Positions 35,271 to 45,564 of a DNA stretch of 64,000 nucleotides are shown here, in pieces; position 1 is the stretch's first letter; each line of letters starts with the position of its first letter. The stretch lies in NCBI RefSeq assembly GCF_024721155.1, contig NZ_JAHVAP010000001.1, forward strand, positions 62,001 through 126,000. The letters are read 5' to 3'. The position numbers and the translations under genes are program-made. This stretch comes from Mucilaginibacter phenanthrenivorans. Its GTDB lineage: Bacteria; Bacteroidota; Bacteroidia; Sphingobacteriales; Sphingobacteriaceae. The notes under the pieces were generated by a model, which saw nothing but the letters and a program-made list of their open reading frames with translations, was not told the origin of the DNA and made no database searches.

Positions 35271-35298
35271 AATAGGTGGTTATAATGTATTTTCTGTA

Positions 35299-35383
35299 GA
35301 GACGCAATATTTTGCGTCTCCTATATGCAAATCAATAAACAATAATCGGTCTAACAGCGAGAGACGCAAAATGTTGCGTCTCT
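35299..35383. repeat. Two GAGACGCAA hairpins flanking a 40-base spacer
   Basis: Hairpin 1 is GAGACGCAA-TATT-TTGCGTCTC (35299-35320), hairpin 2 AGAGACGCAA-AATG-TTGCGTCTCT (35360-35383). The two are nearly identical palindromes, one behind a tandem copy of the other. They lie between the start of a secreted-protein gene and the end of hscA, on the same strand. Confidence 0.8.
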
Positions 35384-35390
35384 AAGAATG

Positions 35391-37247
35391 TTATTCTATA
35401 CTCTTCCCCTTCATTGCATGACTAATAGCCTGGTCCATTAACCGCTCAGCAAACGGGCGGGTAAATTCGTTCAGCTCATCAATTGCTTTATGAATTGCAT
35501 CTTTGTCTCCGCTGGTTAACGCTGCATTCAATTTATCAATATATTTAGTTGTGTCCGCTATTTCTGCTATCGAAACAAAATCACTGTTCTTCCTCAAAAA
35601 GCCTTCAACTTGTTTAACCATTTGTTCCCCTTCAACACGCGCTTCTATCAGCATCCGCTGACTAACGTCATCCTTTGCATGGGTAATACTGTCTAAAAGC
35701 ATTTGTTCCACCTGGTCGTCGGTGATACCGTAGGTAGGTTTAACCTCCACTTCCTGTTTTACACCTGACCGCAGTTCTATCGCCTGGATTTTCAGGATCC
35801 CATCTGCGTTCAGTAAAAAGTTAATGTCTACTTTGGGAAATCCAGCCGGCATTGACGGAATACCCTTCAAATCAAACTCCGCAAGTTTGCGATTTTCCTT
35901 AATCAGGTCGCGTTCGCCCTGGTAAACGGCTATCTTCATGTTTACCTGCCCATCTATAGAAGTTGTATATTGGCGACCAGCCTTAGTAGGAACCTTTGAG
36001 TTACGCGGAATAATCACGTCCATCAATCCGCCCATGGTTTCAATACCAAGTGAAAGCGGGGTAACATCCAATAATAAAATATCGCTGCGGTTGCCTGCAA
36101 GCACGTCTGCCTGGATAGCAGCGCCGAGGGCAACTACTTCGTCCGGGTTAACTTCGTCGTGCACAGGGCGACCGAAAAATTCCGCTACCATCTTTTTAAC
36201 TAAAGCCGTCCGGGTTGAACCGCCAACCATAATCACTTCATCAATCTGGCCAACCTCGATTTTTGCGTCCTTCAACGCATTCTGGCAGCAGGTAATGGTT
36301 TCCTGTACCTTGCCCAGGATCAGTTGCTCAAATGTATTTCTGTCAAGCGTACACCAGATGTCGCCTATTTTATCATTTACCAAACTTTGATAAGCAAATG
36401 CCCTTTTTGCTTCTTCCGCTTTCAATCGAAGTTTTTGGGCAAGTTTATTATCGGCAATTATATCAGCCTTATTTAACTGGTTTTTCTCTATCCAATAATC
36501 AACAATTGCGCTGTCAAAATCATCTCCGCCTAAAAAAGTGTTGCCGTTTGTTGCCAATACTTCGAAAATGCCATTCTGAATTTGCAGAATGGACACATCA
36601 AACGTTCCCCCGCCTAAGTCATAAACGGCGATGGTTTTGGTTTCTTCCGGGTTTAAGCCGATGCCATAGGCCAGGCTTGCTGCGGTAGGCTCATTTACGA
36701 TGCGTAGTACATCGAGGCCGGCAAGTTTTCCTGCGTCTCGGGTGGCCTGTCGCTGCGAATCGTTAAAATAAGCAGGTACAGTAATTACCGCACGGTTTAC
36801 CGGCGTTTTTAATGCATGTTCGGCACGAGCCTTCAGTTCCTTTAATATTAAACTGGAAAGTTCTATAGGCGTATAAAATTTATCGCCCACCTTTATTTTT
36901 ACCAGGCTCTCCGAATCATCATCGATTACTTTGTAGGAGAAAAAATCCTTATAGTTTTCAATATCATGATATGAACGGCCGAGCAGGCGTTTAACCGAAA
37001 AAACGGTGTTTTGCGGATCGGTGACCAGGTATTCCCTTGCCTCGTTACCAACGGTGATTTCACCCGCTGGCCCAAAATGCACTACCGACGGCACCAAAAC
37101 ACCCTTGCCTGTATCGTTAATTACCTGCGGATTTTTATCCGGGTTGATGAAGGCAACCAGTGAGTTGGTGGTGCCCAAATCGATCCCTACAATTATTTCT
37201 TCCTTCTGTATAGAACCTGTTGCCAGGTTGATAGAAACTTTAGCCAT
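35391..37247 (-). CDS. hscA: Hsp70-type chaperone HscA for Fe-S cluster assembly
   Basis: 618 residues. It has the Hsp70 ATPase motifs [12 protein letters not shown] (about 21-32), [14 protein letters not shown] and GGSTRTALV, then the peptide-binding part and a C-terminal lid. The N-terminal [18 protein letters not shown] and length near 616-620 favour HscA over DnaK (about 640, long acidic tail), but the partner genes hscB and iscU are not here. A good -7-like TACATTTG lies on the minus strand at 37268-37275, about 20 bases before the start codon. Confidence 0.85.
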   Translation of the reverse strand: MAKVSINLATGSIQKEEIIVGIDLGTTNSLVAFINPDKNPQVINDTGKGVLVPSVVHFGPAGEITVGNEAREYLVTDPQNTVFSVKRLLGRSYHDIENYKDFFSYKVIDDDSESLVKIKVGDKFYTPIELSSLILKELKARAEHALKTPVNRAVITVPAYFNDSQRQATRDAGKLAGLDVLRIVNEPTAASLAYGIGLNPEETKTIAVYDLGGGTFDVSILQIQNGIFEVLATNGNTFLGGDDFDSAIVDYWIEKNQLNKADIIADNKLAQKLRLKAEEAKRAFAYQSLVNDKIGDIWCTLDRNTFEQLILGKVQETITCCQNALKDAKIEVGQIDEVIMVGGSTRTALVKKMVAEFFGRPVHDEVNPDEVVALGAAIQADVLAGNRSDILLLDVTPLSLGIETMGGLMDVIIPRNSKVPTKAGRQYTTSIDGQVNMKIAVYQGERDLIKENRKLAEFDLKGIPSMPAGFPKVDINFLLNADGILKIQAIELRSGVKQEVEVKPTYGITDDQVEQMLLDSITHAKDDVSQRMLIEARVEGEQMVKQVEGFLRKNSDFVSIAEIADTTKYIDKLNAALTSGDKDAIHKAIDELNEFTRPFAERLMDQAISHAMKGKSIE

Positions 37248-37314
37248 TATACTTTGTTAACAAAGCGCAAATGTACTTAGTTTTAAGCGATGGTATGTCA
37301 TTTGAATTTCGGAA

Positions 37315-37421
37315 TTGTCTGAATCAGAATTTACAGGATTTGAGAAGTAACAAGATGTTGACGGCCATTCTTGAAATGAATTCTGAAAATTTAATAATTC
37401 TGCGAATTCTGATTCAGACAA
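37315..37421. repeat. Palindromic element, TTGTCTGAATCAGAATT terminal repeats (copy 1)
   Basis: A 107-base element with perfect 17-bp terminal inverted repeats (37315-37331 and 37405-37421). It has no reading frame. A second copy with the same ends lies at 45423-45543. Both stand directly upstream of a plus-strand gene. The architecture suggests a MITE or other dispersed palindromic unit. Confidence 0.85.
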
Positions 37422-37442
37422 AATCTCCTTACTTTCACATCA

Positions 37443-40262
37443 ATGAAATTCAGCCTAAAAATCCCCCTGCTACTACTAATTACTTCCACTGCAACTATTT
37501 CCAAAGCTCAAACCTTCGGGGGTAACCCACCGTCTATCAAATGGCACCAGGTAAATACCCCGGCAGCAAAGGTTATTTTTCCAAACGGACTGGATTCTAT
37601 GGCGATGCGGGTGGCTAACATAGTTCAGCAAATGAACGGGCTGATCCAGCCGACCATCGGGTATAAACAAAAGCAGGTGAGCATCGTACTGCAAAATCAA
37701 ACCACTATTGCTAATGCTTACGTGGGTTTAGCGCCATTCAGAAGCGAGTTTTATTTAACACCCGAACAAAATAGCTTTGATGTAGGTAGTTTGCCATGGA
37801 ACGAGCAATTGGCCATCCACGAATTCAGGCATGTGCAGCAGTATAATAATTTTAACGTTGGTCTGTCGCACGTGTTAAAGGTAGTGTTTGGCGAGGGCGG
37901 GCAGGCGCTTGGTAATGCACTTTCTGTACCTGATTGGTTTTTTGAGGGAGATGCAGTTTTTAACGAAACCCACGTGAGCGAGCAGGGCAGGGGGCGCTTA
38001 CCTTTTTTCTACAACGGATTTAGGGCCTTATGGGCCGATGGCACAAATTACAGCTATATGAAGATCCGAAATGGATCCTATAGAGATTATACACCCGACT
38101 GGTATCCTTTGGGCTATATGATGGTTTCATATGGACGGGAAAAATACGGCGATGATTTCTGGAAAAACGTTACCCGCGACGCTGCGGCTTATAATGGCGG
38201 ATTTTACCCGCTGCAACGCGCCATAAAGAAATATGCCGGTGTCGATTTTGAGACTTTCAGGAACAATGGGATGAATCATTTTAAGCAGGTATTTAAGAAT
38301 GATAACAAATCGTCCGAAAAACAAACTAAACATTTTGACGCCGACCGGGAGTACCCGGCTTACGTGAACGACAGCACAATGATCTACATGAAAACCACGT
38401 ATGATCACTTACCCGCATTCGTAATTAAAACTGGTAACAAGGAAAAGGTGCTCGGCGTGCGGGATGTGTCGATAGATAATTACTTTGCCTATCACGACGG
38501 GAAGATAATTTATAGTTCGTTCCGGCCCGATGCACGCTGGGGCTATCGTGACTTTAGCGAATTGGTTGAGCTGGATATAAAAACCGGAGATGAGCAACGG
38601 CTAACCCGTAAAACCAAATATTTTTCGCCCGCCTTCAGCGATGATGGGAAAACAATAGTTACTGTAGAAGAATCAACCACGGGGAAAAGCGATATTCATT
38701 TACTAAGTGCAGCAGATGGCAAGCAGCTTTCAATTGTGCCAAACAAGCAGCATCTTTATTTTACCTATCCAAAGTTTTATGGCGACGATCAGCTGATCTC
38801 AGCAGTTCGTAATTCAAGAGGTAAAATGTCATTAGCCATTATCGATATAAAAACCGGTGATGCTAAATTCCTGCTGCCATTCTCGTATCAGCCTATCGTA
38901 TTCCCAACTGTAAAAAATGATACCGTTTATTTTTCCGCAACATCAGGGATAAATGACAGGCTGTTTGCTTTAAGCATAAAATCGGGCAAGCTGTATGAGC
39001 TATCAACCTTTAATAAAAATGGGTCGATAGGCAATTACCAGGCAACAATCAGCAACAAAAAATTTGCCTGGGTAGGCTTTACCGCATTTGGTTACCGCGT
39101 AAATGAAGCTGATAAAAAGGACTTGAAATGGGAAGAGATCAGCAATAACAATATCCCCGGCGGATTACCCGATTTCAACATCAGCGCCTTAAAAAGGGAT
39201 TCATCGACAGATGTATTAAAGGATGTGAAAAATGAGCCTTTAGAGGTAACCAAATATCCAAAGCTTTACCACCCGCTCAATTTTCATAGCCTGATCCCTA
39301 ATTTTAGCGACCCTAATTACCAGATCTCCATTGCCGGTGAAAACGTGCTGAATACCTTGCAAACAAACATCTCCTTTAATTACAATCGTGATGAGGGTTA
39401 TAAACAATTTGGCGTTGATGCCATTTACGGTGCCTGGTTTCCCTATGTATATGGAGGTGCGAATTACACAATAGACCGTAAAGGCTACTACAAAGGCAGC
39501 AATATTTACTGGAACGAAACGCAGGTTGATGCCGGATTGGAAGTGCCGCTTGATTTTTCTGCCGGTAAACACCTAACCGGCCTAAGCTTTGGTAGTGGGT
39601 TAGTGTATTCGCAAACCAACTTTCAACAACCCTACCAGGCGACGTTTGCTGACAGGTCGTACGTTTATAACAGCAGCTTTATTTCATTCAGTAATAAAAC
39701 GCAACAGGCACGGAAGAATATTTATCCCAACTTCGGGCAAAGTATTTCGCTGGCCTATAAAACAGCCATTTCGGGGTTGAACGCCAATCAATTTTTAGCA
39801 TCAGGAACTTTCTATTTCCCGGGGTTATTTACCAATCATGGTTTTGCTATAAGTGCGGCACATCAGCAAAAGGATAAAAACAACGCGATCAGCTTCTCCA
39901 ATGATTTCCCCTTTTCGAGGGGATACCAGGCAGAGAATTTGCATGATATGAATAAGCTCGGGGCTAATTACCAATTCCCTATAGCCTATCCGGACGCTGG
40001 TTTCGCCAATACTTTTTACCTGCAGCGCATCAGGGGTAATGCCTTTTATGATTTTACCCGCGCAACAGATTATTATGTTGATGGCAGCCAGTTTAAAGGG
40101 ACTTTCCGCTCAACCGGTGCCGAGGTCTATTTTGACACCAAGTTTTTTAACCAGGCGTCCATCAGCTTTGGCTTTAGGTACAGCTATTTAATTGACAATG
40201 ATATTTTTGGCGGAACCGGGCATAACAGGTTTGAACTAATAGTTCCTGTAACGATATTTTAA
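37443..40262 (+). CDS. Large secreted gluzincin / TolB-propeller / outer-membrane barrel protein
   Basis: 939 residues. Residues 1-22 are a signal peptide. An N-terminal domain carries a zinc site HEFRH (126-130) with a candidate third ligand E168 in WFFEGDA, the peptidase_MA pattern. Residues about 280-600 are beta-propeller repeats (KTGDEQRLTRKTKYFSPAFSDDGKTI and similar TolB/WD40-like blades). About 620-939 look like an outer-membrane beta-barrel ending in F. I infer a surface protein with periplasmic or external peptidase and barrel anchor. Substrate unknown. The start has a usual signal peptide so 37443 is likely. Confidence 0.78.
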   Translation: MKFSLKIPLLLLITSTATISKAQTFGGNPPSIKWHQVNTPAAKVIFPNGLDSMAMRVANIVQQMNGLIQPTIGYKQKQVSIVLQNQTTIANAYVGLAPFRSEFYLTPEQNSFDVGSLPWNEQLAIHEFRHVQQYNNFNVGLSHVLKVVFGEGGQALGNALSVPDWFFEGDAVFNETHVSEQGRGRLPFFYNGFRALWADGTNYSYMKIRNGSYRDYTPDWYPLGYMMVSYGREKYGDDFWKNVTRDAAAYNGGFYPLQRAIKKYAGVDFETFRNNGMNHFKQVFKNDNKSSEKQTKHFDADREYPAYVNDSTMIYMKTTYDHLPAFVIKTGNKEKVLGVRDVSIDNYFAYHDGKIIYSSFRPDARWGYRDFSELVELDIKTGDEQRLTRKTKYFSPAFSDDGKTIVTVEESTTGKSDIHLLSAADGKQLSIVPNKQHLYFTYPKFYGDDQLISAVRNSRGKMSLAIIDIKTGDAKFLLPFSYQPIVFPTVKNDTVYFSATSGINDRLFALSIKSGKLYELSTFNKNGSIGNYQATISNKKFAWVGFTAFGYRVNEADKKDLKWEEISNNNIPGGLPDFNISALKRDSSTDVLKDVKNEPLEVTKYPKLYHPLNFHSLIPNFSDPNYQISIAGENVLNTLQTNISFNYNRDEGYKQFGVDAIYGAWFPYVYGGANYTIDRKGYYKGSNIYWNETQVDAGLEVPLDFSAGKHLTGLSFGSGLVYSQTNFQQPYQATFADRSYVYNSSFISFSNKTQQARKNIYPNFGQSISLAYKTAISGLNANQFLASGTFYFPGLFTNHGFAISAAHQQKDKNNAISFSNDFPFSRGYQAENLHDMNKLGANYQFPIAYPDAGFANTFYLQRIRGNAFYDFTRATDYYVDGSQFKGTFRSTGAEVYFDTKFFNQASISFGFRYSYLIDNDIFGGTGHNRFELIVPVTIF

Positions 40263-40341
40263 TTAGTGAATTAGTGAGGAGTGAATTAGTGATTTATAGC
40301 GATTTTTAAAAACTTCGCAAATCTGATTTTGTTCTTGAAGC

Positions 40342-41046
40342 ATGGAGAAATATGTGAATCTAAAAGTGGCCGATGGCACCAGTATGGAAGCTTATACGGC
40401 TATCCCGGCAGATGCAGTTGGCAAAACCAATCCCGGACTAATTTTATTACAGGAAGCCTTTGGTGTGAACCACCATATCCGCGATGTTGCCGATCGCTTC
40501 GCTGCCCAGGGATTTGTGGTTATAGCACCTGAAATGTATCACCGTACTGCACCGCCGTATTTCGAAACCGGCTATGATAACTTTGATGAGGTAAAACCTC
40601 ACGCCTCGGCAATGACGGTTGACGGTAATGAGGCTGATATAAGGGCTGCTTATCATTGGCTGAGCCAGCATGAATTGGTAAATCCTGCGAATATTTTCAG
40701 CGTTGGCTACTGTATGGGTGGCCGGATGTCATTTTTAGCTAATGCAACTATGCCGATAAAGGCAGGGGCAAGCTACTATAGCGGGAATATTAAATCTGTT
40801 ACAGACAAGGCAAAAAATGTAAGCGGCAGGCACCTGTTTTTCTGGGGCGGGCTAGACAAACATATCGGCCAGGATCAGATTGATGCCGTTACCTCTGCAA
40901 TGGACGCCGCCGACAAACACTATATCAACGTAAAATTTTCAGACGCCGACCACGGTTTCAATTGCGACGAACGGGCAAGCTACAACGAAAGCGCAGCAAA
41001 GGAAGCGTGGGCATTAACACTGGCGTTCTTTAGGGATAATATGTAG
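40342..41046 (+). CDS. Dienelactone hydrolase family protein
   Basis: 234 residues of the alpha/beta hydrolase fold. The DLH features are E38 (LLQEAFGVN), nucleophile C124 in GYCMGG, D172 (GGLDKHI) and H204 (DADHGF). Family enzymes hydrolyse cyclic esters such as dienelactone; this one's substrate is unknown. It follows the large barrel gene by 79 bases. The single repeat arm TTCATAGTTGATGG lies just after its stop. Confidence 0.9.
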   Translation: MEKYVNLKVADGTSMEAYTAIPADAVGKTNPGLILLQEAFGVNHHIRDVADRFAAQGFVVIAPEMYHRTAPPYFETGYDNFDEVKPHASAMTVDGNEADIRAAYHWLSQHELVNPANIFSVGYCMGGRMSFLANATMPIKAGASYYSGNIKSVTDKAKNVSGRHLFFWGGLDKHIGQDQIDAVTSAMDAADKHYINVKFSDADHGFNCDERASYNESAAKEAWALTLAFFRDNM

Positions 41047-41124
41047 TAGTTCATAGTTGATGGTTCATAGTTCATAGTAAAAAAGGATTTTTAGCTGCTC
41101 ATCTATCTTTGCTATATTTGAGCA

Positions 41125-41550
41125 ATGAAAAGGATCTTATTTGGTTTTGTTGCCGCCATGTTTTTGTTCAGTTGCTCATCCCCTGTTAATTATAAGCAAA
41201 GCAGCGTTGCGTATTTAAAAAAACAATATCCTGGCCTTACGTCTGTCGACACCATTAAGTTTTTAAAACCAGATAGCATTTACTCAACTTTTCATGATAC
41301 GCCCATGTACAGGGCACTTTTGCGTGGCGTTAATCATTTTGCAAATGCTAATGATACGGTAAAAGTAAAGGAGCTATATGCAGTAATAAAGGAAAAGGAA
41401 AAAGCTTACAAAAACGTTGTTACCGGCTGGGACGTAAGGCTAATATATAAGGCAAAAAATAAAAAAGGTGTGCTGAAAACCGATACCTGCCGGTTTACAT
41501 TTGACAGCACATTAAAAATAGTAAAGGATTTAAACGGGGTGGATCTGTAA
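41125..41550 (+). CDS. Small lipoprotein, unknown
   Basis: 141 residues. The lipobox FLFSC puts Cys17 as the lipidated residue. The mature protein is basic and Lys-rich (YAVIKEKEKAYKNV, YKAKNKKGVLKTD) with possible beta strands near the end. No family recognised. It stands 78 bases after the hydrolase gene. Confidence 0.65.
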   Translation: MKRILFGFVAAMFLFSCSSPVNYKQSSVAYLKKQYPGLTSVDTIKFLKPDSIYSTFHDTPMYRALLRGVNHFANANDTVKVKELYAVIKEKEKAYKNVVTGWDVRLIYKAKNKKGVLKTDTCRFTFDSTLKIVKDLNGVDL

Positions 41551-41747
41551 AATCCCTAATCTGCCGGCAGGAAAATTTCAAAATAAATTACACCCTGTTT
41601 TATATGTTGCTTTAATTTTATTTTTGTTTTTAGCGATTTTAAAACCAAGCTCACATGGGATGCTTAAGCCGATTTTTATTTTGAAATGGGCGTTATGTAA
41701 GTTAATTTAAATTTTATTAATCATTGGATTTTTTATAGTTTTCTACT

Positions 41748-43556
41748 GTGAAATTCAAGCATAATCTCCTGCGTGACACCCGTTTAATAAAAACCGGTAT
41801 TATAGTAAAACTAACTCTTTTATCCCTTTTAACTTGTTTGTTTAATGTTCGCGGGTTAAGAGCATCCACTTATCAAACAGATTTACCCAAAACCAATATT
41901 TTTTATACTGTTAGTTCAGCTCCTGAAAAAAAAAGAGCAGAGCTTGCGATTAAGATTTATAAAAATAACTGCCGGAAAATGACTGCCGGCATGGCAATGA
42001 CGAATTTGGACCGGTTGAATGACATTGCCGCCCAATTAAATGACAAATCATTACAATGGGCTGTTTTTGGGCTTAGAGCTGATTATTATTCAGTTAACAG
42101 GGGGTTTAATTCTCTAGGCCTTAATTATTATCAGGAAGCAATTGATTTTGCAAAAGATAATGACATGGAAATTGAAACTGCAATAGCTTTGCATCAAATG
42201 GGTATGTATTACTATACCTATAAAAACAATGCCGGTGCTTACCCTTATTTGCAGGATGCCTATGATAAATTCAGTAACATAGGATTTAAAGAAATTCCAA
42301 ACATCTTTAGCTTTATAAATGATTTTGCTGTGTTTTATTATAACATAGGAGACTATTATAACGCAAACCTGCTGCTAACGGAAGCCATTAAATATAAAGC
42401 CCCTAATAAACGCAGTGAGATTAGCGCTATCAATTCCATTGGTTTAATATATAGAAAATACCTGCAATTCCCGCAGGCGCTTTATTACTTAAATAAATCC
42501 TTAAACCTGGCTATTGCAAGCAAGGATACTGCATGGATAGGGATTGCAGGTGGAAATATAGGATCAGTTTATTTAATGCAAAACAATTATCAAAAAGCGC
42601 TGCCCTTTATCCGAAGGGATTACAACGTGTCATTAAAATATAATGAACTTGAAAATGCTGCAATTGCTTTGCTCCGGTTAGCAAAAATAAACGTTCAGAC
42701 AGGTCATATTCAAATGGCTGCCAAGCAACTGGACACTGTTAATAATATGATTAATAATATAACCTACGGTCCATCAGATATTTTAAATCAATGGATTGAA
42801 TATTATGGGTTAAAGTCAATCGTATACGAGCATACCGGAAATCTGGCAGCGGCGGTAAGCTACAGGAAGATGCTGGAAGTTGCCAAGGATAGTTTGGCAG
42901 GCAAGAAAAACATTGCCGCGTTTGAGCGGATGAGGTTAATGTATTTAATAGATTCGCACCGTAATTTGGTTAATAAACTCAAATCAGATGAAGCAGTAGG
43001 ATTTGTTAAGCGGAATGCTATTATTACGATGCTGTTTTTATTGATCATCATATTTGGGCTGATTTATAACAGGCAATTATTTAAAGCAAAAAAGGAAAAG
43101 GAATTTTTAAGTATAGAGAAACAAAGGCTTGATGACGAGTTGAAAAATTCAATTGTTGAATTAGAGATCTATACTGAAAATCTGAAACAAAAGAACAAAC
43201 TTATAGAGAAGTTTAAGCAGCAGTTAGCCAGCATTAAGGAAAACAAAGCCAATGTTTATCAACTGGAGGAATTAATGCCGGTAAATATTATGACAGATAA
43301 AAGCTGGGATGAATTTAAAGTATTGTTTACAAAAGTACATTCCGGGTTTTTCTTTAATCTCAAGAAACATAATCCCAACATAAGCGGTGCGGACACAAGG
43401 CTATTAACACTAATGAGGCTGAACCTGAATAACCGCGAAATGGCAAATATGCTTGGTATAACACAGGAAGGAATAAAAAAGGCTAAACAACGGTTGCGAA
43501 AAAAATTAGAACTTCCGGATAATGAAACCTTAGAAAAATTTATAGCTGAAATATAA
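41748..43556 (+). CDS. Membrane TPR protein with coiled coil and LuxR-type HTH
   Basis: 602 residues from a GTG start. Order: an N-terminal hydrophobic segment (about 17-36); TPR-like helical repeats (about 60-410); a membrane helix at about 422-441 (AIITMLFLLIIIFGLIYN); a coiled coil (445-505); and a C-terminal helix-turn-helix around 545-600 (LLTLMRLNLNNREMANMLGITQEGIKKAKQRLRKKL). The TPR part is periplasmic if the hydrophobic start is a signal, and the HTH is cytoplasmic. I infer a one-component membrane sensor-regulator. Targets unknown. Confidence 0.82.
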   Translation: MKFKHNLLRDTRLIKTGIIVKLTLLSLLTCLFNVRGLRASTYQTDLPKTNIFYTVSSAPEKKRAELAIKIYKNNCRKMTAGMAMTNLDRLNDIAAQLNDKSLQWAVFGLRADYYSVNRGFNSLGLNYYQEAIDFAKDNDMEIETAIALHQMGMYYYTYKNNAGAYPYLQDAYDKFSNIGFKEIPNIFSFINDFAVFYYNIGDYYNANLLLTEAIKYKAPNKRSEISAINSIGLIYRKYLQFPQALYYLNKSLNLAIASKDTAWIGIAGGNIGSVYLMQNNYQKALPFIRRDYNVSLKYNELENAAIALLRLAKINVQTGHIQMAAKQLDTVNNMINNITYGPSDILNQWIEYYGLKSIVYEHTGNLAAAVSYRKMLEVAKDSLAGKKNIAAFERMRLMYLIDSHRNLVNKLKSDEAVGFVKRNAIITMLFLLIIIFGLIYNRQLFKAKKEKEFLSIEKQRLDDELKNSIVELEIYTENLKQKNKLIEKFKQQLASIKENKANVYQLEELMPVNIMTDKSWDEFKVLFTKVHSGFFFNLKKHNPNISGADTRLLTLMRLNLNNREMANMLGITQEGIKKAKQRLRKKLELPDNETLEKFIAEI

Positions 43557-43714
43557 CCTCCTTTATAAAAATGCCATCGGTTAAATCATAGTACTTTAAA
43601 GCATTACGACGGCTGTTACCAGTATCAAAAAAGTAACAGATTTGTCCCTTTTTTGTCCACCTTGAAAATTATAGTTTGCCCTGCCTGTACGCTAATTTTA
43701 TGAAACTTTAATTC

Positions 43715-43933
43715 ATGATAGTTATGACCCAGGGGAATCCAAAAAAATGTAAAAGGTGTAAATCGGGCTTTTTAGAATATCGGGCCAGAAGGGCTATATT
43801 GGTAAAGCTATTATTGTTTTGGCTCCCTGTTGAACGTTACAGGTGTTCCAATTGTATGAAGAAAAGCTATATCATCGGAAAAAACCTGGTAAAAGATAAA
43901 AACAGGCTGAACCGGGTGAGTTTTAACAATTAA
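43715..43933 (+). CDS. Small zinc-ribbon membrane-associated protein
   Basis: 72 residues. Two Cys pairs C12-x-x-C15 (KCKRCK) and C44-x-x-C47 (RCSNCM) flank a hydrophobic middle (LVKLLLFWLPVE). It looks like a tiny treble-clef/zinc-ribbon protein with a membrane-touching loop. The start may be the fourth codon (43724). Its stop overlaps the convergent histidine kinase gene by four bases. Confidence 0.55.
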   Translation: MIVMTQGNPKKCKRCKSGFLEYRARRAILVKLLLFWLPVERYRCSNCMKKSYIIGKNLVKDKNRLNRVSFNN

Positions 43934-45264
43934 TTTTTTTCTTCCGGCAACACAATCCTAAAAGTCGAACCGCTTCCCACTTCGCTTTCTACTTCAATTT
44001 TTCCTTTGTGCTTCTCAACTATCTGCTTAACAATACTAAGTCCTAAGCCGGTGGATTGTTCTCCCTTTAACCCGGTACGCCCGGCCTTTGAGAATGGGGT
44101 GAAGATTATCGGCAGCATCTCTTTTGGGATCCCAAGGCCCCTATCTTTTATTTCAATAATGATGTTTTGATTCTTTTTGCTCAGAAAGATCTCGATCTTG
44201 CTTTTTTCCTTCGAAAACTTTAATGCGTTGCCGATCAGGTTATCCAACACGCGCGTGAATTTTTCGTGATTGATTAATGCGTAGGCCGGATTTATGGAAC
44301 TCAGTATCTCGATAGTATTCTTAGCCTCCTTTTGGATCTTCCAAACATTTATATTTTGTTTGATTAACTCATTAAGTTCGGTTTTAACCGTTATGAACTC
44401 ACCGGAATTATCATTCCGGGCTGATTCAAGCAGGTCGTCGATAATGGTGCGCGCCCTGATGCACGAGGCCTTCATCAGGTTTAAAGTATCCTGGGTGTCG
44501 GCGTCTATATCCTCCATCTCCATCATCATGGCCAGCGTTTCAACAGCAGCGATGGGATTACGAAGATCATGCGCGACGGTGCCAAGCAACTGGCTCTTAA
44601 ACTCACTTCCCCGTTCAATTTCCAGGTTTTTTTCGCGGATCTCATTTACCTGCATCCAATAATTGGCTTTGTACGAGAAAAAGTATCTTGATATTAAATA
44701 AAATCCCCCTAGTAAAACGACGGAAACCATTTGGTTATAGATCATTTCCGTAGGGTCGGTATGGCTGTGGATCAATAACGAAGTAAATAATAGCTCGATT
44801 GCTATTATGAGAATTATAGTTTCATAATATTCGAAAACGCAAAGGATACTGATAACCGTTAACGATATAAGGTAAAGTATCAGGGCGTTGCGTGGGTTGG
44901 CGGTAGCAATAAAGCTGCTGAACATTCCGCAAACGATAATATACAGCGAAAAGCAAAAAACAAACAGCGACATTATGGCAGTAGCCTTCTTGTTTTTCTT
45001 AAATTCATCTATCAAAAAATTACTGATGATATAAAACAACAGCGCTGAACCCATAAACACCCAATTGGTGATGTCAAACTCAGGAAAGTTTTCGGCACGG
45101 GTAAGACTCAATGGGAAAATAAAATACAATAGCCTGATAACCACATTCAATAGCAGGAAAATAATGCTCCCTATACGTACAGAAGCCAGGTTTTGGCTGG
45201 TGTAGTAATCTCGGTAGGCATTTTTATATTTCCCTGGTAAGTATTTAAAAAAGTGTTTATCCAA
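43930..45264 (-). CDS. Orphan membrane sensor histidine kinase
   Basis: 444 residues. About six membrane helices occupy residues 30-200, then a phosphoacceptor helix with H232 in VAHDLRNPIAA, and an HATPase part with N box VLDNLIGNALKFSKE, G1 KDRGLGIP and G2 GLGLSIVK. No response regulator lies next to it. It reads as an intramembrane-sensing kinase of unknown signal. It ends at the zinc-ribbon gene and starts at a 300-base gap. Confidence 0.88.
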   Translation of the reverse strand: MDKHFFKYLPGKYKNAYRDYYTSQNLASVRIGSIIFLLLNVVIRLLYFIFPLSLTRAENFPEFDITNWVFMGSALLFYIISNFLIDEFKKNKKATAIMSLFVFCFSLYIIVCGMFSSFIATANPRNALILYLISLTVISILCVFEYYETIILIIAIELLFTSLLIHSHTDPTEMIYNQMVSVVLLGGFYLISRYFFSYKANYWMQVNEIREKNLEIERGSEFKSQLLGTVAHDLRNPIAAVETLAMMMEMEDIDADTQDTLNLMKASCIRARTIIDDLLESARNDNSGEFITVKTELNELIKQNINVWKIQKEAKNTIEILSSINPAYALINHEKFTRVLDNLIGNALKFSKEKSKIEIFLSKKNQNIIIEIKDRGLGIPKEMLPIIFTPFSKAGRTGLKGEQSTGLGLSIVKQIVEKHKGKIEVESEVGSGSTFRIVLPEEKN

Positions 45265-45422
45265 AGTGAACTATTATTAGGGCTAAGCAAAAATATAATT
45301 TTTAAATCAAGTTAAAGCCTGCAAATATCAGATTACAAGGCTGTGACAAAGTAGCGGTCGGTTTTGTTTTTGAACGACAATTTAGCAGGTTGAAAAGTAT
45401 GGCAGGGGAATTGATGCCATTA

Positions 45423-45543
45423 GTCTGAATCAGAATTTGCTGAATTTTAGAATGAACAGAATCCTGTTCGGTTGAGAAAAGAGTGCCCCTAATATCCGAC
45501 TAACATCTTGAAAATTCTTGAATTCTAAAATTCTGATTCAGAC
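45423..45543. repeat. Palindromic element, GTCTGAATCAGAATTT terminal repeats (copy 2)
   Basis: A 121-base element whose ends GTCTGAATCAGAATTT (45423-45438) and AAATTCTGATTCAGAC (45528-45543) are perfect inverted repeats matching copy 1 at 37315-37421. An inner pair GAATTTTAGAAT / ATTCTAAAATTC extends the symmetry. It lies 21 bases before the clpB start, in the 300-base gap 45265-45564 that otherwise holds no gene. Confidence 0.85.
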
Positions 45544-45564
45544 AACAAAAAGGAAAACATAACC

